64,000 nt of DNA from Rallus limicola (lineage: Eukaryota; Chordata; Aves; Gruiformes; Rallidae): contig JAKCOZ010000018.1 of NCBI GenBank assembly GCA_022605955.1, forward strand, positions 1,620,001 to 1,684,000, given 5' to 3'. The position numbers were made by a program, and so were the translations under genes. This document shows, piece after piece, positions 38,795-47,526 of the stretch. The notes below the pieces were generated by a model. That model did no database searches. It was not told where the DNA came from and saw only the letters and a program-made list of their open reading frames with translations. Positions within the stretch are counted from its first letter, which is position 1. Each line of letters starts with the position of its first letter.

Positions 38795-38797
38795 CTA
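38720..38797 (-). promoter_or_regulatory. Candidate UAG readthrough signal with pseudoknot
   Basis: The gag stop UAG is at 38797-38795. After a 10-base spacer, CCTCCA (38784-38779) pairs perfectly with TGGAGG (38772-38767) across the 6-base loop GCCAGG (38778-38773). The loop is exactly complementary to CCTGGC at 38725-38720, which would form the second stem of a pseudoknot. Gammaretroviruses use a UAG, a short spacer and a pseudoknot to read through into Pol. The second loop here would be about 40 bases, longer than in the murine case. Pairing is seen in the sequence; function is inferred. Confidence 0.55.
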
Positions 38798-40675
38798 TTG
38801 TTGCTGATCGTATTGGCTGCTCACTGGTGCAGCCTTCTTCCTGACAACATTGCGTTGTGCGATTCTTTTACCTCGAAGCTCATCTACCCGTGCCTGGAGG
38901 GCTGAGGTGGGCTGCATATGCCACTTCCTCATGTCCTCACCATGGTCACGCAGGTAAGACCACAGCTGCCCTCGCACCGTGTCTCGTGGTGTGTACCTTC
39001 TGTATCCTCCCTTCTGGGATGATGGACGCTTTCTCCTAGTAGCTGCAACATTGCCCCAATGTTGGTCAAATCGTTTGACCAGTTTCTCTACCGCTGCGAT
39101 CATAGAGTGGGAAACATTGTCCTCATATTTCCGGAGTCGCCAGGACACTTGTTCTACAGTTGGTGGATATGCATCCTCCCAGTCTATTGATGCTAGTGAA
39201 TTGGTGTGCCCTGCTGGTGCACTTCGTACAACCTTACGCCACATATCTGGGGTGCATATAACTTCATCAGGATCAGAGGGATTCTGTGTATTGTCCAGAT
39301 CATAATAAATGATCTCCCGTACAGCTAATTCTCTCAGGTACTGGATAACTGCCTCTATGCTGTTACACTTGGGTGAGTGACATGTAATATATTCCTTTAT
39401 GGGATACCTTTCCTCCACACTTGACAGTAGTCGCCTCCAGAGGCTGAGGATTTCTGGCTTTTTCCCAATTTCCTTGTCAATGCCTCCTTCTCTAGCTAGG
39501 GATCCCAACTGCTTGGCCTCCCTGCCATCTAATTCCAGACTACTGGCCCCTAGATCCCAGCATCGGAGCAACCAGGTGATGATGTGCTCACCTGGGCGGC
39601 GGCTGAAATCTTTTCGAACCTCACGCAGCTCACTCAGGGTCAGGGATCGTGTGACAATCTCTGGCCCTGCTCCATCCTGAGATGCCTGAGATGGCCCTGC
39701 TCCATCCTGACATGCTCCAGATGGCCCTGCTTCATCATCATCATCCTTCACTACACGAACTGATTTCTTTGTGTGTTTCCTCTTTTGTACGGGAGCAACA
39801 GACACTGGCGGGGGTTGGTTTTTTGTTTTATCAGCAGTATCTGCTGTAGGGGTGGCAGTAGCTGCAGCATTGGTTGGACTAGTGGCAGTAGCCACAGTGC
39901 TAGTCACAGAAGTTACAGTGGCTGCAGTGCCAGTCATAGGGGTTGCAGCAGCTGCAGCATTGGTTGGACTAGTTGCAGTAGCCACAGTACTAGTCACAGA
40001 AGTTACAGTAGCTGCAGTGCCAGTCATAGGGGTTGCAGCAGCTGCAGTCTTTGCTGGTTTGTTTTCATTCCTTTCCCTCTGACAGTGCTGACAGTACTGC
40101 CTGTTATCAAGCAGTGTTTTGTAAATAGTGGCCAGGGCCCAGCACAGTGCAGTAAGGTGTGCTTCTCTGGTAAACTTACAGCAATTCCTTTTCAGATATG
40201 CAGTAACTTTACCAGGGTCCTGTAACTGCTCAGGAGTGAAACTCCAAGCCATTGGAAGTGAGAAAGTACCTAGGTACCTGCCCATGCTCTGCCACATGCC
40301 CTGCCACTCATGTTTATCTGGCCTCGCAGAAAACTCTTGAGTGGTATTCATAAACCTCTGCTTAATATTTGACAACAACTGAACCATCTGCACCAAAGCT
40401 AAAAACAACAAAATGCTAGTTTGAATATCCCAGGGATATTGGAAGTTTTTAAAAACTGCTAGCAGAGTTGTTGTATTTAGCCCAAAGGAAAAGAAAGCAG
40501 TACTCCCACCATACCAGCTGCCGTTTTTAAACCCACCCTGTCCATAAAATGAACAGGGCAGCAAGATTTCATATAAATACCAGCACAAGTTCACAATCCT
40601 CGATATTCCTGTATCATAGACTGTTATCATAAAATACAAGAACAAGAGACATAGGAATAAATAACACAGCATCAT
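38795..40675 (-). CDS. Gag-like structural protein with hydrophobic N-terminus
   Basis: A 626-codon frame. I place the start at the first AUG after an in-frame TAA at 40705-40703: ATGATG at 40675, with A at -3. Residues 1-20 are almost wholly hydrophobic, followed by further hydrophobic segments near 25-43, 57-75 and 84-102, so the first ~100 residues look membrane-inserted. Residues about 214-273 are two near-identical 30-residue Thr/Ala/Val-rich repeats. A basic patch (298-310), an Asp run and shorter 10-residue repeats follow. The part from about 343 to 543 is helical and probably the capsid-like core. The C-terminus is basic. There is no N-terminal MG for myristoylation and no CCHC zinc knuckle. 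Identity as Gag rests mainly on position between primer site and pol. It ends in UAG, in frame with pol. Confidence 0.88.
   Translation of the reverse strand: MMLCYLFLCLLFLYFMITVYDTGISRIVNLCWYLYEILLPCSFYGQGGFKNGSWYGGSTAFFSFGLNTTTLLAVFKNFQYPWDIQTSILLFLALVQMVQLLSNIKQRFMNTTQEFSARPDKHEWQGMWQSMGRYLGTFSLPMAWSFTPEQLQDPGKVTAYLKRNCCKFTREAHLTALCWALATIYKTLLDNRQYCQHCQRERNENKPAKTAAAATPMTGTAATVTSVTSTVATATSPTNAAAAATPMTGTAATVTSVTSTVATATSPTNAAATATPTADTADKTKNQPPPVSVAPVQKRKHTKKSVRVVKDDDDEAGPSGACQDGAGPSQASQDGAGPEIVTRSLTLSELREVRKDFSRRPGEHIITWLLRCWDLGASSLELDGREAKQLGSLAREGGIDKEIGKKPEILSLWRRLLSSVEERYPIKEYITCHSPKCNSIEAVIQYLRELAVREIIYYDLDNTQNPSDPDEVICTPDMWRKVVRSAPAGHTNSLASIDWEDAYPPTVEQVSWRLRKYEDNVSHSMIAAVEKLVKRFDQHWGNVAATRRKRPSSQKGGYRRYTPRDTVRGQLWSYLRDHGEDMRKWHMQPTSALQARVDELRGKRIAQRNVVRKKAAPVSSQYDQQQ
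39662..39740 (-). repeat. 30-bp tandem repeat inside gag
   Basis: About two and a half units starting TGGCCCTGCTCCATCCTGA on the + strand (39662, 39692, 39722). They encode a repeating GAGPS-x-x-x-QD-like decapeptide. The last unit is partial and diverges into a CAT run encoding Asp residues. Confidence 0.85.
39861..40040 (-). repeat. 90-bp tandem repeat inside gag (two units)
   Basis: Units 39861-39950 and 39951-40040 differ at three of 90 positions. Each encodes 30 Thr/Ala/Val/Ser-rich residues with no loss of frame. Because the LTRs are identical, this duplication arose before the present insertion, in a source element. Confidence 0.92.
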
Positions 40676-40768
40676 GATCGGAGACTGCTTAAACAACAGT
40701 ACTTATCACAACTTTGTCTTAATTGCAATCGCGTCAGGGTCAGATCTACCGTTATCCCAACCTTTCGA

Positions 40769-40786
40769 GCCCCACGTTGGGCGCCA
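40769..40786 (-). promoter_or_regulatory. Primer-binding site for tRNA-Lys1,2
   Basis: In element orientation the 18 bases TGGCGCCCAACGTGGGGC match the known complement of the 3' end of tRNA-Lys1,2, as used by spumaviruses, visna and Mason-Pfizer-type viruses. It begins seven bases inside the 5' LTR boundary. The leader from LTR to gag AUG is only about 118 bases, short for a retrovirus. Confidence 0.93.
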
Positions 40787-40793
40787 AAAAGAC

Positions 40794-41385
40794 TGTCGTG
40801 GTTTCACCCCGGCTTGGGCCGAGATCCACGCAGCTGCCTGCTCCTTAAAGTAAAAGAGCAGGAGAAAAGGGAAAAAAGGGGAGGGGGGAAACAAGGGAAG
40901 GGAAAAGGAAGGGGCAAATAACTCCAAAACCAAGAAACTAAGAGGCCCGTGGGTTGGGATAAGGATAGTTTACTAAGATAACAGAAAAATAAAATATATA
41001 CAATGCTAACAGGACTATAGAGCAAAAGAATATGAAAATATTGATACACAATGCAGTTTCTCACCGAACCACACAACTCAGGCCGTACCACCCAGAGCCG
41101 TCCTGGAACCCGACCGTCCCCCAAGACCCTCGCGTCCCGGCCGCTCGCGTCCCGGAACCGCCGCCCCTTCTTCCTCCCATCAGCCCCCCTTTATCCTGGG
41201 CAGGACGTAATTGGCATGGAATACTCTCTTTGGCCCATCTGGGTCACCTGTCCTGGCATTGACTGTCTGACTGCAACTAAAAACATCAGGGTGTTATCAG
41301 CACTGCTTTCATTTTAACTCCCAAACACAGCATTCCATCCGCTGCTACAAATGAAATTAACTCTATCCTGACTGAAACCAGGACA
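40794..41385 (-). repeat. 5' LTR of the provirus (592 bp)
   Basis: Same sequence as 34509-35100 with a constant offset of 6285 bases and no difference found. As the upstream LTR on the minus strand it should carry the promoter. U3 should lie at the high-coordinate end. Boundaries between U3, R and U5 are not certain. Confidence 0.95.
41189..41195 (-). promoter_or_regulatory. Candidate TATA-like box in the 5' LTR
   Basis: GATAAAG on the minus strand, about 190 bases from the LTR start, followed downstream by the CpG-rich 12-bp repeats. An alternative is the TATATATTTTA stretch on the minus strand near 40990-41002. No canonical AATAAA is visible downstream in element sense; AGTAAA at about 40969-40974 is a possible weaker polyadenylation signal. 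Confidence 0.3.
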
Positions 41386-41390
41386 ATGGG
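41386..41390. repeat. Right target-site duplication ATGGG
   Basis: Identical to 34504-34508 and directly abutting the right LTR. The unoccupied site would read through a single ATGGG into TAAAGTG. Confidence 0.92.
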
Positions 41391-41546
41391 TAAAGTGTTT
41401 AGTTAACCCGTTAGAGGTTCTCCTGACGCATCACTAAGACAGACAAACAGCAGGTTTTTTAAAGTATTGTTTGAATTTGATCTATTATTGTTATAACTGT
41501 TTTAATAACTATTAATAAGTTTTTCTCTAGAGGTTTGCCAGTGGAT

Positions 41547-42169
41547 GTGAGCTAGCAGCATGCCTAGGTGTTCAACAGCATCCTGGCTTGTGTCAGGAAT
41601 AGCGTGGCCAGCAGGTCCAGGGAGGTGATTGTGCCCCTGTGCTCAGCTCTGGTGAGGCTGTATCTCAAATATGGAGTTCAGTTTTGGGCCCCTCACTCCA
41701 AGCAAGACATTGAGGCCCTGGAGCATGTCCAGAGAAGGGCAGCCAGGCTGAGGAAGGATCTGGAGCACAGGTCTGATGAGGAGCAGCTGAGGGAGCTGGG
41801 GGTGTTCAGCCTGGAGAAGAGGAGGCTGAGGGGAGACCATTTTGCTCTCTCCAGCTCCCTGGAAGGAGGTTGTGGGGAACTGGGGGTCTGCCTCTTCTCA
41901 CAGATACCCAGTGATAGAATGAGAGGGAATGGCTGCAAGTTGTGCCGGGGGAGGCTCAGGTTAGAAATGAGGAGAAATTTCTTCTCCAAAAGAGCAGTTG
42001 GGCATTGGAAGGAGCTGCCCAGGGAGGTGGAGTCACCCTCCCTTGGGGTGTTCAAGGAAAGGTTGGATGAGGTACTCAAGAACATGGGTTAGTGAGTAAC
42101 CGAGGTTGTAGGGGAACAGTTGGACTAGATATCTTGGAGGTCTTTTCCAACCTTCATGATTCTGTGATT
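41547..42169 (+). mobile_element. CR1 LINE 3' fragment
   Basis: Forward CR1 running from the reverse-transcriptase C-terminal coding region to the tail at TTTTCCAACCTTCATGATTC. It is the longest and best-kept CR1 in the window, about 160 bases right of the provirus. The left limit is approximate because similarity fades near 41547. Confidence 0.92.
41568..42092 (+). pseudogene. CR1 ORF2 C-terminal remnant
   Basis: A 174-codon open stretch encoding the end of CR1 ORF2. It includes [42 protein letters not shown] and a C-terminal [15 protein letters not shown] segment, in the family's usual order. The catalytic polymerase and endonuclease regions are absent, so this is a 5'-truncated dead copy despite its open frame. 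Confidence 0.88.
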
Positions 42170-45100
42170 TTTAATCACCATCAATGATCTCGACATGATC
42201 TTAACCATCTGACCACTTTGTTAGCGTGTGAGAGAGCATCGTTCCTGTGACCAGACAAACTCTGGTTAAAGCATGGGCTGCCTGTAGAGCTGCAGCAACT
42301 GCTTTCCACAGCGTTTAGTCTTGTAGAGACCATACAAACACCCACCCTCTGTGGCTTTGCAGTTAGGTTGGTAATTCCAGCTACCACTGGAAAAGCAGCA
42401 ATAAGATAATATTCAAAGTAGGGCTGTCGGGTCTAACCGAGTGCCATGTTGGTAGCTAATGGATGTGTGTTGCCTGTGGCTGAGGATATCAAACCTGTTG
42501 GTTATGCACAGCTCCCTTTCATTCTCAGAAGACTTACCATATTTTAGGGATCTCAGTAGGTGTTGGTCTGCTCTGTGGTTCATCCATGGCATGTCAGGTG
42601 GGGAAAAAATGCATACCGGCTGTTCTGTGGCCGTTTCCATTGTGTCTGTCTCCTTTTGGCACAGGTAGGTGTGCCCTGTGCACGTTTGCATTGATGTGAG
42701 GACCTTTACCCTTCCCTTGCCTTCATTCAGATGTGAAAGCCATCCTGGCGGGGCCCTCACACCCTCTCTGTGGGAAAGTGAAGCTGCTTATCCTTTCCTC
42801 AGACAAACATAAATCTTGATTTCAAGATTATTCCTGGGAATTAATATTCAATGTGAAAACATGCTGGGGTAGCCAACTGTTTTTTGGATCCCTCGGTCTA
42901 ATCTTGGAATTCTTACAGCCTGTTATGCTCTCCAAAGCATCTTCATGATGTGTTGTGTGCAGTGCAAGGGATGGACACTTTCAGACTCGTCCTGAGGATG
43001 CTGAAATGAATCTCCATGTGAAAACCATGGACAGTCCCACATGTGGTGGGGTTTGTGTACGTGAGCATGCGTGTCGCCCGGGTTTGCTGTTGTCTTCTGG
43101 ATCTGGAGAAACCTCACTGGAGTGCTGCAGAGGAGTAGGTAATTGAGCAAAACAATGGCAGGGCCACAGAAACAAGAAACTCGTGCTCTCGGGGAGCACA
43201 AGTCAAGTCATTCTTGTCATCAGACATCCCAGTCACCTGCTGGGATACCTGGGGGAAAAATTAGGGTAGCAAAACACATATTGTTTCTTTTGTTAGAAGT
43301 GCCAAGTTCGGTGGAGATGAATTGGCCATCTGTTCCACTCCCAGCGACGTTCTGGCAAGCTGTAAAGCTCGTTTTTATACGTTGCCACTTTCCATCAGCG
43401 CTAACAAAAGTCAGAGGGAATTGTTTGGGTTTTCCCCTAGAACATTCTTCCTTTTGACAACATGCAACCAAGAGCCCTTTCCACAAGAATTTGTTCTGCC
43501 TCTGGCCTCTCCGTGTTTGCACAGGATGTTCAGGTACCTTATCTCCAAGCAAGAGAGTAATCAGATACCTCTTGAGGCTTGAAACTAAAACCCTTCCATG
43601 GAACACCCAACAAAGAGCTCTTGTCCGAGCAAACACTGTCCATCCTGGTGTCAGTCTTTCCACTGACACAGCCCCTGGCTCTGTCCTGTAGGACAGTCCA
43701 TGCCTCTGCATTACAGATACGGTCGCAGCCTTCCCCCACCGTTTGTCTTACACAGCATGGATTACACAATAGGGTCATTAGTTACATCCTAATTGACTGC
43801 TGCAGGCTGTGGAGGTATCCTCTGATACTTGGCGTAGCTGCGGAGTCCCCCAGCCTCCGGATGCTCGAGCTCATCCAATGAAGTGCACCCAGTGCCACAC
43901 ACTAATCATCATCACCCAGGGTGGTTCTGTCAATGTAGGGGGGTTGGAATCCAGCCCTGTGCTGTCTGCCTTCTGTAGCATTGTGTATTGGCAGAGAGAC
44001 ATAGATCATGCACGTCAAATGGCTCGTGCTTAGGGTTCTCAGACCGGTTGGTAGGATGAAGCTCTGGCACAGGGACACGTTTTACTGGGGTCCCACCGGC
44101 CGCCCCTCCCGGCTGCTGCTCCAGGGTAGTGCTGAGGCAGTTCGGGAGGCAGAGGGGAGGGAAGTGACTCCAGGCTCTGAGATGCTGAAGGTCCTTGCTG
44201 GAGAAATGGATTTGTATATGCTCAGATTTTCCAAATTCCTGTAAATAATGTCAGTAATAATTCTTTTAGAGCACTTTCCCTCCCAACTAACTGGCTGTTC
44301 CTGAGTGCGGGCCAGCCAGCTGAGTTCTCCTGGGTCAGCTTTCTGTACATACGTACTTCGAAATTCCCTTTCACTAAACAAAATTTCACCTTTAAAAGGC
44401 GTTTCTGAGCTTTATAAACTCATTACTGGAGTCTCACTTCTGGGCTTGATGTTCTTTTAATATTGTAGTGAGTTAACAAAATGAAACGCTGTTTGGATTC
44501 CAGAAGGATCGCTTCCTGGTGTCAAACAGATCAAGTGGCCTGTCAGTTTTCGCTCCAGATACAGGGAAGGCACTAGGAATTACCTCTTTTATAAAAGACC
44601 TTCAGTGTTGGCAGGTTTGTTTGTGTTTTGCTGAAGTCTTTTAGGAGTTTCTATTCCAGCTCCCTCGGCACAGCCACCCCGTGTCCCAGCTACGTTCCTT
44701 CAGGGCACCAGCAGCAAGCAATGGGCATGGGCAGATGAGTTCTTAAGCCTAGGTTGTCAAGGAGGAAGAAGCCCTCTGCCCTGACAGGTCCTTTGGGGAG
44801 GCTAAAGCCCCTCAACCCTCCCCCCACCCCATCGTGCTAACCATGACGGTGGTGGCAGAGCACGCTTTGCCATCCAGGGACTATAAAATGACGTGAATGA
44901 CATCACACACGCGTCCTGTGACTGCTGCCAGGCCACTGAATTATGAAATAAAAAATTCTAGCCTATTTAGATACTTTAATTAGCTCCTGTACAGTTACTA
45001 GAGTGTGAAATAATACTTGGCTGCTGGGAAGGAGCCCGGGAATATTTACTTACCCCTCACGCTGCTGTGCAGATTGCTGCTGGCAGGTAACTAAATCCAG

Positions 45101-47436
45101 TAATTACTAGCAGGGAAGGGTTGTGGGGGGAATAATAATTTAAAAAAGGCACATCTGGTGCCCTCTGTCCAAATTGATGACAGTTTGGCAGAAGGGAGGG
45201 GGCAGAAAGCCTCGGAAACCGAAAGAATTGGAAACTCTGTGTTTGGGGCACGATCCCCCTTCTTCCCACAGCACACCTCTCCTGTGCCACCTCCCTGCTG
45301 CAGGAAGAAGGGATTGTGACACTGGTGGCACAGGATGCAGTGCCCAGGCACTGTGGGGGTGGTTTATCTAAAGACAGCTTATCTGTGCTGGGACGAGTGG
45401 TGAACTCCTGCAGCGCAGCCTGTTCCCTCGCACGCTGGTGGCTCTTGTGTTGGCTTTGACATTATTGATGGTTTGTACCAGTGAAGGGAAGGTAACTGAG
45501 CCCCTTCTGCTTGGTTTTGTGATCTGGGGTGTGTGGGTGTGTAAGAGAGGAGGAGACAGACTCTGATTCTCACTTAGCATCCAGCCACTAGGAAAAACCG
45601 AGCTGTGGGACACCCGAAACTGACCTGATGGTAATGAACAGCAAGAAGTTGTGCTGAAGGGTTGCTGTAAGGTAACACAACTGCCCTGGTTTATGTCTCA
45701 CCCTGAAGGTTTCCTCAGGCTGATCTCAGGGAGCTGAGCCCCACCCAGCCCATCCAAGCTGACTTCTGATGTTGATAGCGGTCAGGCTTGATGGGTCACT
45801 GTCGAAGGCCTCCAGAGTGTGCTGGTGTGTTATCTGGAGCTGTCCTTTTGGGCATGGCTATCGGGGGCTGTGGCTGAGGCTCTTGTTAAAGGCAGGGCTG
45901 GTGGGAGGGGGTTCCCTGTGCTCAATTCCCCCTCAGCCACTGCAGAAGTTATGCTCACCTTCGATGGTGCTGGTGAACGATGCAATACGCCTGCTTCCTG
46001 TCCCCATGCACATGTTGGCATCCCAGGCACTGCATTGCCTTGAGTCTGGAGATCCCTGAGTGTGCGTCCTCCCAGCTTGGGTGAGTCCAGAGGACTGGGG
46101 TGATGGCACCTGGCACAGAGTTCTTTCACTGCCTCCCTGTAAGCAGACACAACACTTGAAGTGACAGGGTGGAGACAGCTCTTAACTGGGATGGGGGAGA
46201 TGGGGGAGTGCAAACAATTTACTGTCCCGCTCATCACTCTTTGGTGTGGTTACAGATCCATGCATGTGTCTGTATGTCCTGAGGAAACCAGCCCTGCATG
46301 TTAACTCTCTCTTCTCTATTGAAGGCAGATCCCAACCACGGACATAAACCACCCATGGGTGCAGCATCGATACGTTGCCGGGTTGGGATTTTTTTCCACT
46401 CTGCATTTAATTTGCCTCAACAGCATCACCCCAGTTTCTGCAGATTACAGACTCCACACTCTCAATCATTTCTATTGCTCCCATAAGGAGAGAATTTTGT
46501 TTTATTTCTTTCTCGTGTGCTTGCACCTGCTGTGGTTTTTCGTCTTCTTTAACCCCTTCATGGTGTGGGTGCTTTCCCCCTTGAGCTGGCACGCAGACGC
46601 CGTTGCCCTTACCGTGCTGCAGCAAGTTGGGGCTGGCGTGGGAAGGCGCAGGAGGGAGGGAGGGGGGAAGAGGAGGGGAGGCAGAGCGGACGCTGTGTGC
46701 ACTGGTGCCCTTCTGGTAATCCAACCCTGCGGTCTAGAAATGTGGTTTCAATTTTTCCTTCAAAATGCATTGTGAGAAGCATCACCAGTATGTACTGTGT
46801 TCCTCTCCGGACAGGCACACGAGTCCTTCCCTGTGGCCTGGCAGCTGGAGGAATTACATCTTCTGACAGTGGTATTCCACACTTTGCTTGCAAATTGGAT
46901 TCGTATTTCAAACTCGAGGAGGAAGCAGGCTGGGGGTTGGGCACCACATCAGCCTTTTTGTATTCTAGTTGTTTTGTCTGCTTCGCCATCCAGTTGGAAA
47001 ATCGTTTCCATCACCCAAGTTTGATTTTGTCTTTTCCGATGAAGAAACAGTGCACAACAGTGCACTGCACAAACAGTGCTTGAAGATTTGCGTTTGGTGC
47101 TCGCCTGGTGGCACCAGCAAGAGGAGACTTGGGGTTTGTGTCTGTGCTGCTTTTTAGTCTTGAGCTGTGTCATGTTGGCTAGGTTTGAAGGCCCTTGGAA
47201 CTGGGACTGCCTGTGTTCCTCCTACTCTGCTGAAGGCTTTGAGTCCTTTGTGGATCACAGGCTCCCAAGATCCTTGTTTGAGACTTAGAATTCTTATATC
47301 TCCTGTGATTCCTCAAAAGACTTAAACACATTTTGTAAATTTAATTAATGCTCAACCATCTCAACATGTGACAATTGAGGCACAGAAAGCTTAGTTTAGC
47401 TGGTAGTATTCAAGGCAGTAAGAGCTGTAACCAAGA
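42170..47436. other. Non-coding DNA, no supported gene
   Basis: Frames up to 172 codons exist but show no domain and overlap on both strands. The AT-rich stretch 44935-45130 with several TAAT cores is a candidate conserved element. A quadruplex-capable tract lies at 46654-46678. Confidence 0.5.
46654..46678 (+). repeat. Canonical G-quadruplex motif
   Basis: Runs of three, three, six and four G with loops of one, one and seven bases on the + strand, within a wider GA-rich tract (46640-46690). It fits the G3+N1-7 pattern. No promoter or gene is evident nearby. Confidence 0.7.
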
Positions 47437-47526
47437 ACAGAATCCTAAAGTTGGAAAAGACCTTTGATTGAGTCCAACCGTATATGTCCTCTGCTAAACC
47501 ACATCTCTAAGTACCTCATCTACCGA
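47437..47526 (-). mobile_element. CR1 LINE 3' UTR fragment
   Basis: ACAGAATCCTAAAGTTGGAA and AAGACCTTTGATTGAGTCCA, then CTAAGTACCTCATCTACC, form the reverse complement of a CR1 3' end. It is the same layout as the copy at 63040 and so probably the same subfamily. Confidence 0.82.

Larger units (their letters stand above)
34509..41385 (-). mobile_element. Full-length env-less ERVL-like endogenous retrovirus
   Basis: A 6877-bp provirus on the minus strand in the order 5' LTR (40794-41385), tRNA-Lys primer site, gag, UAG, pol, purine tract, 3' LTR (34509-35100). LTRs are identical in length and, by base-by-base reading, in sequence. Both gag and pol are open and the ATGGG target duplication is perfect. 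There is no env and no dUTPase: only about 500 non-coding bases separate pol from the 3' LTR. The LTR start style and Pol residues (YIDD box, LPQGW) suggest avian class III/ERVL-like elements; this assignment is from recognition, not a tree. Identical LTRs indicate very recent insertion. Confidence 0.93.

Noticed and set aside
39771..40225. Repetitive + strand frames opposite gag
   Set aside because: Antisense shadows of the 90-bp gag repeat; their apparent Ser/Cys- or Val/Ala-rich repeats follow directly from that.
40694..40696. TTG at 40696 as the gag start
   Set aside because: The first AUG in this frame is at 40675 with A at -3, and a TAA lies just upstream at 40705-40703.
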